Under the pieces are notes generated by a model. That model ran no database searches, had not been told where the DNA came from, and was given only the letters and a program-made list of their open reading frames with translations. The translations under genes and the position numbers were made by a program. Below are positions 31,878 to 40,484 of a stretch of 64,000 nucleotides of DNA, piece after piece. Origin of the DNA: Panacagrimonas sp046594215 (GTDB lineage: Bacteria > Pseudomonadota > Gammaproteobacteria > Nevskiales > Nevskiaceae); NCBI GenBank assembly GCA_046594215.1, contig JBKJPX010000048.1, positions 1 to 64,000 of the forward strand. Direction: 5' to 3'. The first letter of the stretch is position 1; each line of letters begins with the position of its first letter.

Positions 31878-32756
31878 TCAATGCAGGACCGCGGTGCCGC
31901 GAAGCAGCGCGGCAAATTCGGCCGGCCGCTCGAGGTTGGGAAAATGTCCGCAGCCGTCGAAACGGTGCACGCGCGCCTGCGGGACCAGCGACAGCAGCGA
32001 GTCCGGCGGCGTGTGCCTGTGCGATCGATCCGCGTCGCCCCAGGCGAGCGTGACGGGCGTGGTCACGCCATCGAGCAGCGAGGCATCCGACGCGCGGAGC
32101 CCCTGGCACACGCCGGCGAGACAGAAGCAGGCACCGTCGTGCAAGGCCGCTTCGGTCAGGCGCTTGAGCGGCGCAGGATCGGCGCCGCGCGGCACGGCCA
32201 CGTCGAACCAAGCTGCGGCGGTCTTGTGAACGCGCGCGCGCACCAGGGCCTGGCCCACGACCGGCAGCAGGACCGGGCGAGGGATCACGCGCTTCACCCA
32301 GCGCTGCATCGCCTCGAGCGAAGGCGTCTGCGCAAGCACGAGGCGATCGAAGCGGGCGGGAGCCTGCTTCGCCGCCGCGAGTGCGTAGAAGCCGTTGGCG
32401 CAGGACAGCGACAGCGAGGCGCGCTGGATATGCAGGGCGTCCATGACCGCAAAAAGCGCTTCCGCGCCCTGTTCGAGCCGATGTCCGTAACCGAATCGCG
32501 GATACGAATAGCCGAAACCGGGTTGATCGAAGCATACGACGCGGAAATCCGGCCGCAGCGCGTCGATCAACGCCGCGTGGTGCTCGATCAGGCAGGGTCC
32601 GTCCGGCGTCATGAGCAGCGCCGGCCTGTCGCCGCCGGTGTCGCGCACGCGCATGCGGCCGGCCGAGGTGTCGAGCAGGCGCGTATCCGCGCTCCAGCGT
32701 CCGGCGTCGGGACGACGCAGTGCGTGCAGCGCGGAATCAAACCAGTGACCGAGCAC
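31878..32756 (-). CDS. Alpha/beta hydrolase with atypical nucleophile elbow
   Basis: A 292-residue protein starting at GTG (32754-32756) behind ACGAGG. The fold is recognisable from FRVVCFDQPGFGYSYP and FDGCGHFPNLERPAEF with the base His. The elbow reads LSLSCANGFYAL instead of GxSxG; the middle Ser is the likely nucleophile, with Ser and Ala in place of the small Gly residues. It lies between the thiolase and FadJ-like genes, so it probably acts on a fatty acyl or acyl-CoA derivative. Confidence 0.75.
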   Translation of the reverse strand: MLGHWFDSALHALRRPDAGRWSADTRLLDTSAGRMRVRDTGGDRPALLMTPDGPCLIEHHAALIDALRPDFRVVCFDQPGFGYSYPRFGYGHRLEQGAEALFAVMDALHIQRASLSLSCANGFYALAAAKQAPARFDRLVLAQTPSLEAMQRWVKRVIPRPVLLPVVGQALVRARVHKTAAAWFDVAVPRGADPAPLKRLTEAALHDGACFCLAGVCQGLRASDASLLDGVTTPVTLAWGDADRSHRHTPPDSLLSLVPQARVHRFDGCGHFPNLERPAEFAALLRGTAVLH

Positions 32757-32780
32757 GATGGCCTCGTCCGGACGCCGAAC

Positions 32781-33986
32781 TCAGACGCGCTCGATGATCG
32801 TGGCGATGCCCATGCCCGCGCCGACGCAGAGCGAGGCCAGGGCCGTGCCCTTGCCGGTACGCTCGAGTTCATCGAGCGCGGTGCCCAGGATCGCGCAGCC
32901 CGTCGCGCCGAGGGGATGGCCCATCGCGATCGCACCGCCGTTGACGTTGATCCTGTCCATGCCGATGTCGAGGTCGCGCGCGGCGCGCATGACGACGGCG
33001 GCGAAGGCCTCGTTGATCTCGAACAGGTCGATGTCCTGGACGGACATGCCGGCCTTGCGCAGCGCTTTCTTCGAAGCCGGACCGATGCCCGTGAGCATGA
33101 TGGTCGGCTCGCTCCCGATCACCGCGACCTGGCGGATGCGCGCGCGCGGCTTGAGGCCAAGCTCCGCGCCCTTCTCCTTGCTGCCGATCAGCATCAGCGC
33201 GGCGCCGTCGACGATGCCCGAGCTGTTGCCGGCGTGGTGCACGTGCTCGATCTTCTCAACCGTCGTGTACTTGCGCAGCGCGGTGGCGTCGAAACCCATC
33301 TGGCCCATCATCTCGAAGCTGGGCTTGAGGCTGGCCAGCGAATCCACCGTCGCGTCGCCGCGGATTGTCTCGTCGTGGTCGAGCATGACAATGCCGTTGA
33401 CGTCCTTGACCGGTATCACGCTCCTGTTGAACTTTCCGGCCGCCCTGGCCGCGGCGGCGCGCTTCTGCGACTCGACCGCGAAGGCGTCCACGTCCTGGCG
33501 CGAGAAGCCTTCGATGGAGGCGACGAGATCGGCGCTGACGCCCTGCGGAATGAAGCTGAGCTTGTTGTTGATGCGCGGGTCCATCGCCCACGCGCCCCCG
33601 TCCGACCCCATCGGCCAGCGGCTCATCGACTCCACGCCGCCGGCGACCACGAGGTCTTCCTGGCCGGACATGACCTTCATCGCGGCCAGGTTCACCGACT
33701 CCAGGCCCGAGGCGCAGAAGCGGCTCTGCGTCACGCCTGCGACGTTCTGGGCCCAGCCGGCATAGAGCACGGCGGTGCGTGCGATGTCGGCGCCCTGTTC
33801 GCCCACGGGCGTCACGCAGCCCAGCACGAGATCGTCGACCTGGGAGGTGTCGAGTCGATTGCGATCCTGCAGCGCCCACAGGAGCGTCGAGACCAGGTGC
33901 ACCGGCGTCACCTCGTGCAGGCTGCCGTCCTTCTTGCCCTTGCCGCGCGGAGTGCGAACGGCGTCGAAGATGTATGCGTCGGTCAT
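32781..33986 (-). CDS. Acetyl-CoA acyltransferase (thiolase)
   Basis: A 401-residue thiolase. Catalytic Cys91 in SRFCASGLESVN, the GHPLGATG His, and the second Cys in CVGAGMGIATI. It cleaves 3-ketoacyl-CoA in beta-oxidation as the partner of the FadJ-like protein encoded downstream. It is the first gene of the operon and faces a TetR regulator across 237 bases. Confidence 0.92.
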   Translation of the reverse strand: MTDAYIFDAVRTPRGKGKKDGSLHEVTPVHLVSTLLWALQDRNRLDTSQVDDLVLGCVTPVGEQGADIARTAVLYAGWAQNVAGVTQSRFCASGLESVNLAAMKVMSGQEDLVVAGGVESMSRWPMGSDGGAWAMDPRINNKLSFIPQGVSADLVASIEGFSRQDVDAFAVESQKRAAAARAAGKFNRSVIPVKDVNGIVMLDHDETIRGDATVDSLASLKPSFEMMGQMGFDATALRKYTTVEKIEHVHHAGNSSGIVDGAALMLIGSKEKGAELGLKPRARIRQVAVIGSEPTIMLTGIGPASKKALRKAGMSVQDIDLFEINEAFAAVVMRAARDLDIGMDRINVNGGAIAMGHPLGATGCAILGTALDELERTGKGTALASLCVGAGMGIATIIERV

Positions 33987-34223
33987 GGGAGCTCCAGATG
34001 GATGGAAAGCGTGGGTAACAGGGCTTACGGATCGGGCCTCGTGCGGCAGGTCGGACGAGCGGGTTCCGGGCCCTTTCTGCGAGCGCGTCCTCCGAAAAGG
34101 AGCGATCGCGAAGCAGCTTGGAGCTTAGAGAGTGCAGGGGTCGAGGGTCAATCCGCCATTTCGCCTCACCAGGTGCCCCCCGACTTTCGTATAGTAAAGA
34201 TCGTTACCCATCGACCCGACGTG
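33987..34223. promoter_or_regulatory. Divergent promoter region, thiolase operon / TetR gene
   Basis: 237 bases without a gene. TATAGT at 34190-34195 could be a -10 on the plus strand and overlaps TACTAT on the minus strand, in an AT-rich patch that also holds GTAA-AGATCG-TTAC (34194-34207). These overlap about 20-30 bases before the TetR start, a plausible place for a TetR operator, but the -35 boxes are not clear. Confidence 0.35.
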
Positions 34224-34844
34224 ATGAACAAACCCGAAGCGGCCGCGCTGCGGCTCCCGGACCTGGCCCAACTCGACCCTGCCACGCGCGAGCGCATCGA
34301 GCAGGCTGTTCTGGACATCTTCAGCCAGCGTGAATTTCACCGCGTGGGACTGATCGAGGTCGCACGCGGTGGCAACGTCTCGCTGCAGACCATCTACAAG
34401 TACTACGGCAGCAAGGAAGCACTCCTGTTCTCGACGCTCGACGCGCAGCTGCAGCGGCTGGCGGCGCGCATGATCGATCATTTGCAGGGCATCGAGAACT
34501 ACAAGGAGCGCCTGCGCAAGACCTTCTGGGTCTGCCTGGATTTCTTCGAAAAGAACCCGCGCGTGCTGCAGATCCTCATGAGTTCGGTCTACATCAACAC
34601 CTGGCGGCGCTCCGGCGCCTACGAGCACCGCCCGCTGTTCAGCACCTTCATCAAGGTCCTCGCCGAGGGTCGCGCCAGCGGCGTGCTCACCAGCGAGGTG
34701 GACGAGAAGACCTTGCTGGACTTCATGTACGGCGTCATCCAGCGCACGGTGCAGGCCTGGGTGGTGCGCGGCATGAAGGATCCGCCGACGCGCCAGGCCA
34801 ACGTTCTGTTCGAGATGCTGTGGCGGAGCATCGCGGCTCCTTGA
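34224..34844 (+). CDS. TetR-family transcriptional regulator
   Basis: A 206-residue regulator with the N-terminal helix-turn-helix VARGGNVSLQTIYKYYGSKEALLFSTLDAQ (about residues 41-70) and a helical ligand domain. The open frame extends 2.3 kb upstream as an artefact; the ATG at 34224, after GTG, is the real start. Its position opposite the thiolase operon suggests repression of beta-oxidation genes, relieved by an acyl-CoA as in FadR/PsrA-like regulators. Confidence 0.88.
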   Translation: MNKPEAAALRLPDLAQLDPATRERIEQAVLDIFSQREFHRVGLIEVARGGNVSLQTIYKYYGSKEALLFSTLDAQLQRLAARMIDHLQGIENYKERLRKTFWVCLDFFEKNPRVLQILMSSVYINTWRRSGAYEHRPLFSTFIKVLAEGRASGVLTSEVDEKTLLDFMYGVIQRTVQAWVVRGMKDPPTRQANVLFEMLWRSIAAP

Positions 34845-34848
34845 TGAG

Positions 34849-35694
34849 TCAGCGCGCTAGCCGCAGCTCGTAGAGCTGCGCGCGCACGCCCGGATCGTCG
34901 GCGTCGGTCACGATCGCCCAGGTGTTCTCGCGCGTGCCGCGATCCAGGAAAGCCAGTCCTTCGGCCTTCACGTCGGGACGCAGGCGCGCGATGGGCAGCG
35001 CGGAGCCTTTGGCCAGTCGTCCGATCACGCTGCCACGGCACTTGCCGTCGAGATATGGATCGTCGGTGTCCTCCGCGGCCGCGAGATAGTGCAGCTTGCC
35101 GTCCGCGTCGGTCGCCAGGTCCGTGAAGCCGAGCGCCACCCCATCGAGTTCGCCCAGGTCGAGCGCGCGGATCTCGATCAGCGCCGATGCCGGCCAGCTG
35201 GCACCCGCATCCGCGAATAGTTTCGCGGCGTCGAGTCGTATCAGGCAGCTCGGTTTGTCCTTGCCGACGCCGCGATGCGCGAGCACGAGCTCGAACTGCA
35301 CGCGCGCAGCGCCCTCGATGTTCAGGTCAGGCAGTTCGCGGCGCAGCGCCGCATAGAGTGGCGACAGGTCGATCGCCTGGACGCCGGCTGGCCCGATGTG
35401 GAAGCCGCGCTCGCGGTTCGGGCGCGATCCCGAACCCAGCGCGAGCAGGCTACCGTCGCCCAGGTCCGCCAGGGCCTCCAGGTCCGGCTTGTCGCGCTTG
35501 GCCAGCACCGCGTCGACATCGCCGGGCAGCAGCCGGGTCGACGCCAGGGCCGAGCCATCCGTGAGCAGGAAGCGGTCGAGCGCGCCGCGATCGTCCCCCA
35601 GCACGTGGGCGACGCCGTTGCGCAGCACGATCCCGCTGGCCGCGCTGAGCGTCAGCGCAAAACGCGCCTCCAGCAGGACGTCAGGGAGTGTCAT
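34849..35694 (-). CDS. Conserved hypothetical, beta-propeller-like
   Basis: A 281-residue protein with no signal peptide and a beta-rich pattern (LLALGSGSRPNRERGFHIG, DLGELDGVALGFTDLATDADGKLHYLAAAEDT) suggestive of a small propeller such as the DUF6929/phytase-like esterase group. No catalytic motif is evident. It overlaps the upstream channel gene by 14 bases and converges with the TetR gene four bases away. Confidence 0.6.
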   Translation of the reverse strand: MTLPDVLLEARFALTLSAASGIVLRNGVAHVLGDDRGALDRFLLTDGSALASTRLLPGDVDAVLAKRDKPDLEALADLGDGSLLALGSGSRPNRERGFHIGPAGVQAIDLSPLYAALRRELPDLNIEGAARVQFELVLAHRGVGKDKPSCLIRLDAAKLFADAGASWPASALIEIRALDLGELDGVALGFTDLATDADGKLHYLAAAEDTDDPYLDGKCRGSVIGRLAKGSALPIARLRPDVKAEGLAFLDRGTRENTWAIVTDADDPGVRAQLYELRLAR

Positions 35695-36379
35695 CGTGCG
35701 AAGCCCGGCGGCGCGGCGCGGAGGCCAGCGCGATCAGGCGCGAGACCACCAGCGCGATGTACATCACGCCCGTGAGTTCCTCGAGCATCACCAGGGCTCG
35801 CGCCACAGGCGCGAGCGGGATGATGTCGCCAAGGCCTACGCCGGACAGCGTGGTGAAACTCAGGAACAGAAGTTCCATCCAGGTCCGTGCGGCCTCGGGT
35901 TGCGCGAGCGCGCCGAAGGCGCCCGGCCAGAGCGCCTGGCAGACGTTGTAGAGATGCGCGTAGGCCCAGGCGAGCAGCGTGAACGTGGCGCCGGCGGCGA
36001 AGAACTCGTCCGCGCTCGCCGTCAGGTCCTGCAGCATGTAGGCGATCAGCGAACCGGCCGCGTAGAAGTAGAACGCGGTCAGCACGACCGATGTCCCGAC
36101 GTCCAGGCGCGTGCTCGGCCAGATCATGCCGGCGCCGAGCAGCAGGATGACCAGCAGCGCCAGCAGGCCCCCGAGCCAGGTCATCCACGGGCTGCTGCGC
36201 ACGACCTGCAGCGCGGAGCCCAGCACGATCAGTCCGAAGGCCGCGAGCACGGCGCGTCCGCCGGGAATGTCCTCGACCAGTGAGTAGAACAGCACTCCCA
36301 GCAGCTGTACCGCGAGCAGTACCGCGGAGGGGTGGTGCTTCACGAGCACCACACGGCGAAGAAACCAGATGCTGGCCAA
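35681..36379 (-). CDS. Potassium channel-like membrane protein (Ion_trans_2 type)
   Basis: A 232-residue protein with six or so hydrophobic segments ending in a pore module: FLSFTTLSGVGLGDIIPLAP followed by a last helix (ALVMLEELTGVMYIALVVSRL). The filter reads GVGLGD where K+ channels have GYGD or GFGD. The start is uncertain: TTG at 36377-36379 gives the longest form and has no good ribosome site. It overlaps the downstream gene by 14 bases. Ion selectivity cannot be inferred. Confidence 0.72.
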   Translation of the reverse strand: MASIWFLRRVVLVKHHPSAVLLAVQLLGVLFYSLVEDIPGGRAVLAAFGLIVLGSALQVVRSSPWMTWLGGLLALLVILLLGAGMIWPSTRLDVGTSVVLTAFYFYAAGSLIAYMLQDLTASADEFFAAGATFTLLAWAYAHLYNVCQALWPGAFGALAQPEAARTWMELLFLSFTTLSGVGLGDIIPLAPVARALVMLEELTGVMYIALVVSRLIALASAPRRRASHDDTP

Positions 36380-36438
36380 GTCCTAATTGATCCTGCTGTG
36401 ACGCGAACATGACGGAGCTTGCCACCGAAGTGCCGCGC

Positions 36439-37068
36439 CTAGAAGCCGAACACGATCGCGAGTGCGAGCAGGATCAGGATCACGCCCATGGCGCGATCGA
36501 TGTGATGTGCATGCGTCAGCAGGCGTCGGCGCACGGCGGGATGGCCCACGGTCCAGGCCACGAAGCTGAAATAGGCGGCGGTTGCGACCACGAGCCACAG
36601 GCCGAGGGCGAGGCGCAGCCCGGTGGACGCGCCCGTCGTGACGACGCTCGAGCAGAGCGCCACGAAGAACAGGAAGGCTTTTGCGTTGAGCGCGTTCGTG
36701 GCCAGGCCCAGCGAGTACGCGCGGGAAGCGGACGGTTGCGGCACGGGCGCCATCGCCGCATCGCCCTGAGCGGCGACCGGCTGCGAGCGCAGTGCCCGGA
36801 ACCCGATCCACAGCAGCACCGCGGCGCCCGCATAACGCAGCACGTCGAGCAGCGCCGGAAAGCGCTGCACGGCCCAGCCGAGTCCGAACATGCCCCAGGC
36901 GACGTGGAACAGAATGCCGCTGCCGATGCCCAGCGCCGTGACGACGCCGGTGCGCCGCCCGTGTGCGAGCGTCTGGCGCACCACGACGGCGAAATCGGGA
37001 CCGGGGCTGGAGACGCCCAGCGCGTGCGCGGCGGCGACCGCGCCGAAGATGGCCCAGGGTTCGGTCAT
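36439..37068 (-). CDS. LysE/RhtB-family amino acid exporter
   Basis: A 209-residue membrane protein with six hydrophobic segments and the family's N-terminal signature (SPGPDFAVVVRQTLAHGRRTGVVTALGIGSG). Members export basic or neutral amino acids or homoserine lactones; the substrate here is not evident. The open frame extends through the next gene, but the ATG at 37066-37068 (MTEPWAIFGAVAAAHALG) is the family start. It lies 14 bases after the acetyltransferase gene. Confidence 0.88.
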   Translation of the reverse strand: MTEPWAIFGAVAAAHALGVSSPGPDFAVVVRQTLAHGRRTGVVTALGIGSGILFHVAWGMFGLGWAVQRFPALLDVLRYAGAAVLLWIGFRALRSQPVAAQGDAAMAPVPQPSASRAYSLGLATNALNAKAFLFFVALCSSVVTTGASTGLRLALGLWLVVATAAYFSFVAWTVGHPAVRRRLLTHAHHIDRAMGVILILLALAIVFGF

Positions 37069-37082
37069 CGCCGGGACGCCGC

Positions 37083-37625
37083 CTAGCGCGCGCCGGGCCA
37101 GGGCCCGTCCGGCGGACCCGGGTGGGCCTTGTCGACGGTCTCGACCTTGTACACGCGCAGGCCGCGCGCCTGGTAGTTGGCCAGCGCAGCGGGGCCGTCG
37201 AGCGTGCAGGTGTGCACCCACACGCGCTTCGCATCCATCGCCCAGGCATGGCGGATCCCCACGGTGAGCAGGTGCCCCCCCAGGCCGCGTCCGAAGAAGC
37301 CCGGGATCAGGCCGAAGTAGGCCAGCTCCACGTCGGTGCCGGCCTGCTTCTCGAGCTCGATATAGCCGGCAGGTGTGCCCTGTTCGTACAGCACCCAGGT
37401 CTGCACCTCCGGGCGGTGCAGCCACTTCATCCACTGGGCGTGCGTCCATCCAAGGCGGTCGCGCCAGTACCAGTCACCGCCGACCGCGGTGTAGAGAAAG
37501 CGGTTGAGTTCCGGCAGCGGAATCTTCGCCTGCTCGATGCGTGGTGCGGGATCGGGTGCCCGCGCCGGCGCCAACTGATCCGGCGAGCGCATCTCGAGGT
37601 AGTGCGTGGTCAGCGCATGACTCAT
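37083..37625 (-). CDS. GNAT-family N-acetyltransferase
   Basis: A 180-residue acetyltransferase. The acetyl-CoA loop is YFGLIPGFFGRGLGGHLLTVGI (R/Q-x-x-G-x-G/A type), followed by VWVHTCTLDGPAALANYQARGLRVYKVE. Substrate unknown; it stands in a run with an amino acid exporter and a GST-like protein. The ATG at 37623-37625 is used. Confidence 0.85.
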   Translation of the reverse strand: MSHALTTHYLEMRSPDQLAPARAPDPAPRIEQAKIPLPELNRFLYTAVGGDWYWRDRLGWTHAQWMKWLHRPEVQTWVLYEQGTPAGYIELEKQAGTDVELAYFGLIPGFFGRGLGGHLLTVGIRHAWAMDAKRVWVHTCTLDGPAALANYQARGLRVYKVETVDKAHPGPPDGPWPGAR

Positions 37626-37637
37626 CGCGGACGGTCG

Positions 37638-38408
37638 CTAGAGCGCGTAAGTCTGCTCGAGGTGGCGAAGGATGTCGCTCGATTCGTACATCGCGGTGCC
37701 GGTGTTCGGGTCGACGAGGTAGGGCACCTGCAAGCGTCCCGTCAGCTGCTGCATGCGGATGCGGTTGACACTGGTCAGCGGCGCCTCGGGAAAGAATTTC
37801 TTGCGCACTCTCGGCGGGCCCATCTCCTCCCAGCGCGACTTGGCGAAGTTGCGCAGCCGGTACGGCAGTTCGAGTTCGGTCATGAGTTCGCGCACCGGTC
37901 GCGAGTACGGACTGGCCTCGAAGCTGTAGAGCTCGAGCGGCTGTTCGGGCGCCCGCGAGGGCCGCGCGCGCATGCCGCGGATGCGGCCGACGGCGCGCGA
38001 CAGCGTGGCGGCATAACTGGCCGCGATGCCGAGCTGAAGCCCGAGTCCGCGCGACGCCGGTCGCCCGTTACCGTACGCAAGGCGCAGGTGATCGACGATG
38101 TCGGCCGATTCGTACAGCTTGTCGCCCGTGTTCGGATCTACGAGAAAGGGGAACTGCTGTTTGCCGCCGAGCTCCTGCACGCGTGGTCGGAAGCGCGTGC
38201 CGCTGGCCGGGCAGGGGTAGATCATCGCGTCGATGTCGAGCTCGCTGAGCACCTCGCGCACGAGGCGGCAGTAGGGACTGGCCTCGATGTCGTAGAGCTC
38301 GAGCAATTTCTCGGGCTGTCGCGACGCGGGTTTGAACGAGGCGGCGCCGCGCCAGCCACGGCAGGAGCTGGCGATCAGCGAGGTCGTGAGGTCGAAAGCG
38401 GAGGCCAT
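37638..38408 (-). CDS. Tandem glutathione S-transferase N-terminal domain protein
   Basis: A 256-residue protein with two thioredoxin-like GST-N domains in a row: LELYDIEASPYCRLVREVLSEL...PFLVDPNTGDKLYESADIVDHL and LELYSFEASPYSRPVRELMTEL...PYLVDPNTGTAMYESSDILRHL. The first keeps an active-site-like Cys (SPYC), the second has Ser (SPYS). No GST C-terminal helical domain follows. The ATG at 38406-38408 was chosen from several in-frame options. Likely a glutathione-linked enzyme of unknown substrate. Confidence 0.82.
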   Translation of the reverse strand: MASAFDLTTSLIASSCRGWRGAASFKPASRQPEKLLELYDIEASPYCRLVREVLSELDIDAMIYPCPASGTRFRPRVQELGGKQQFPFLVDPNTGDKLYESADIVDHLRLAYGNGRPASRGLGLQLGIAASYAATLSRAVGRIRGMRARPSRAPEQPLELYSFEASPYSRPVRELMTELELPYRLRNFAKSRWEEMGPPRVRKKFFPEAPLTSVNRIRMQQLTGRLQVPYLVDPNTGTAMYESSDILRHLEQTYAL

Positions 38409-38538
38409 GCGTCGATGGATTCGGGAACGGGCCGCCATTGTGGCGCAGGCCGGCTCGCGTAGCCGGGACGACGACCGCGAGCTTCCCAGCACATCGGACA
38501 ACGACCCCGACCTCGTCCGGGCTTCGGGGGCCGCTCGA

Positions 38539-40149
38539 TCAGACCGGGTTGGCGGCTGGCGCGGGCGACGTCGGAACCATCGTCGGCGGGTCTGCCGGCA
38601 GCGCGTTCACGCGCTCCGTCAGCAGCTGTCGGCAGCTCGCGCACGCGCTGCGCGCGACGAGATCCGCGAGGCGCTGGCGCTTGCCCGCGTTGTCTTCGCT
38701 GCCGTCGAGGATGTTTCCGACCGCCCGCTCGTACACGGGCTTGAGCAGTGCTTCGAGCTGCGCCTCCAGGCTGTTGAGCGGCTCCAGGCTGTCGGCGTCC
38801 AGCGAGCGCAGCTCGCCGGCCGACATGAGCTGGCGCAGGCGGGTGAGCTCGCGCTCGGCGTCGCGCAAGGCGGGGGCCTCGGGGTCGGCGGTGCCGGCCA
38901 GCGCAGTGGCCCAGGAGGGATAGGACTGCGAGCGCACGAACAAGCCGATGGCCTGGTCCCAGACCGCCGCGTACTGCGACTGGCCACGCGAGGCGGTGGT
39001 GCGGATACAGGCCTCGGTCTGCTGCGCGCTGCTGCGGTAATGCTCGACCCAGTACGCGTCGTTTGGCGTCGGCAGCGCGGCTGCTTGTTGCGCGAACTGC
39101 AGCAGCCGCCCGCCGCGACGCCAGGACGGTGCCTCGCTGTTCGCGCGCCGCACCATCAGCAACAGTTCGCCGCGAGCCAGCAGGTGGCGCTCGTACTCGG
39201 CCTGGCGTTTGGCGAGTTGGCCGGAGGCGAGCAGGGCGCGGTAGTCGGCCCAGACGCGGTCGTCCGCTTCGCATGACACTGCGCTACCGATGAAATCCTT
39301 GACCGATCGGTAGTCGACGACATTCAGTTCGAAGCGCACGTAGGCCTCCGCCGGAATCCAAGGCTTGCCTTTGGCGTCGCACAGGCCGCTCGGGGACTGG
39401 CCGCGCTCGCAACGACGCAGGTTGGGGGCAGGCGCCTCGAATTCGACACCCGTGGAGTTGAGCATCACCACGAACTGCCGCCCGTTGAGCGCGGCCACGC
39501 CCTCGTCGGAACGCAGCCCGAGCAGCGTCTTCTCTTCCCACGGCTTCTTTTCGGTCTTGATCTCCTCGCTGAGCATTTCGCCGAGCTTGGAGCTCAGGCC
39601 TCCCACGACCTGCCCACCGGGGACGAAGCCCATGCCGAACTTCAGCACCGGTTCGCCGGTCGCTATCTCGAGCAGGTTGGTCACCCACTTCGCCTTGTCC
39701 TTGGGCACGCCGCGTACGACGATCTGCAGGTGCGGGGATTTCGAGAGCGACTCCGGGTCTACGAGCAGGCCTTCGGTCAGCAGCGCGTTGTCGACGATCG
39801 CGCTCACGGTCTTGCCTTCCTGCACGTCGTACAGGAGCACCGGGATCTCGGGCTCGGCGTCCGAGGCAAAACTCGCCACCGTGCCCTTTCCGAACTTTGC
39901 GGAGATCAGCAGCATCGCGGGCCGCTGCGATTCCGGCCCGAAATCGAGCGCGCGGCCGTTGGTGTCGAGGTTGGAACTCACGAACACGCGCAGGTAGCCG
40001 TCGACGTACTTGGACGGATCGGGCGCCACCACGTCAGCATCGACCGAGGTCGCGACGGGTTTGACGAACCGCCCGCCGCCGTTGCAGCCGGCCAGCAGCG
40101 CAGTGAACAGGAGCAGTGTGAGAAGGGTGTTGCGGAGAATCAGGGGCAT
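38539..40149 (-). CDS. Large lipoprotein of unknown function
   Basis: A 536-residue protein with a lipoprotein signal (ILRNTLLTLLLFTALLAGC, lipobox LAGC). The N-terminal half looks beta-rich (YLRVFVSSNLDTNG, IPVLLYDVQEGKTVSAIVD). The C-terminal half is helical with three Cys (CIRTT, SACASCRQL) and ends in a Pro-rich tail. I do not recognise a family. The open frame upstream of 40149 is not supported by codon use or a signal. It stands alone between the GST-like and YcgL genes. Confidence 0.7.
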   Translation of the reverse strand: MPLILRNTLLTLLLFTALLAGCNGGGRFVKPVATSVDADVVAPDPSKYVDGYLRVFVSSNLDTNGRALDFGPESQRPAMLLISAKFGKGTVASFASDAEPEIPVLLYDVQEGKTVSAIVDNALLTEGLLVDPESLSKSPHLQIVVRGVPKDKAKWVTNLLEIATGEPVLKFGMGFVPGGQVVGGLSSKLGEMLSEEIKTEKKPWEEKTLLGLRSDEGVAALNGRQFVVMLNSTGVEFEAPAPNLRRCERGQSPSGLCDAKGKPWIPAEAYVRFELNVVDYRSVKDFIGSAVSCEADDRVWADYRALLASGQLAKRQAEYERHLLARGELLLMVRRANSEAPSWRRGGRLLQFAQQAAALPTPNDAYWVEHYRSSAQQTEACIRTTASRGQSQYAAVWDQAIGLFVRSQSYPSWATALAGTADPEAPALRDAERELTRLRQLMSAGELRSLDADSLEPLNSLEAQLEALLKPVYERAVGNILDGSEDNAGKRQRLADLVARSACASCRQLLTERVNALPADPPTMVPTSPAPAANPV

Positions 40150-40220
40150 CGTGCGCACGAGGTGATTACAGAAAGCTGCGACAGCATGCGCCGCGCAAGG
40201 TTTCGCCGGCTGAACGCAGG

Positions 40221-40484
40221 CTAGTCTCCGAAATGCAGGTTGACGTGGATCAGGCCATTCGGGGGGAGCTGCAGATACCAGCCCTTCGATTTCAGGTCGG
40301 CCATGACCTTCGCGACGTCGACGCGCGCGAGGCGACGCTCCGGACCCAGCTCGAGGTGCATCACCGCGTGCATGCGGGCCGTGCGCTTCTGCAGCTCCGG
40401 CGGCAGGCAGCCCAGGTCGAGGCCCTCGCGCACGTATACGTATGTGCCGTCCTCGCTGCCTACCCGGTACACCGTGCACTTCAT
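40221..40484 (-). CDS. ycgL: YcgL domain protein
   Basis: An 87-residue protein, MKCTVYRVGSEDGTYVYVRE, LPPELQKR and the closing KSKGWYLQLPPN, all typical of the YcgL family of gammaproteobacteria (structure known, function not). Its ATG at 40482-40484 overlaps the stop of the upstream ion-transport-like gene (ATGA). The taxonomic restriction of the family supports the gammaproteobacterial placement. Confidence 0.85.
   Translation of the reverse strand: MKCTVYRVGSEDGTYVYVREGLDLGCLPPELQKRTARMHAVMHLELGPERRLARVDVAKVMADLKSKGWYLQLPPNGLIHVNLHFGD

Noticed and set aside
29548..32229. 893-codon open frame on the plus strand
   Set aside because: It is antisense to the intact FadJ-like gene; its translation is a low-complexity Arg/Gly/Leu mix with no motif, a usual artefact in GC-rich DNA.
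31881..34223. Very long N-terminal extension of the TetR gene
   Set aside because: It reads antisense through the hydrolase and thiolase genes; the HTH protein starts naturally at the ATG at 34224.
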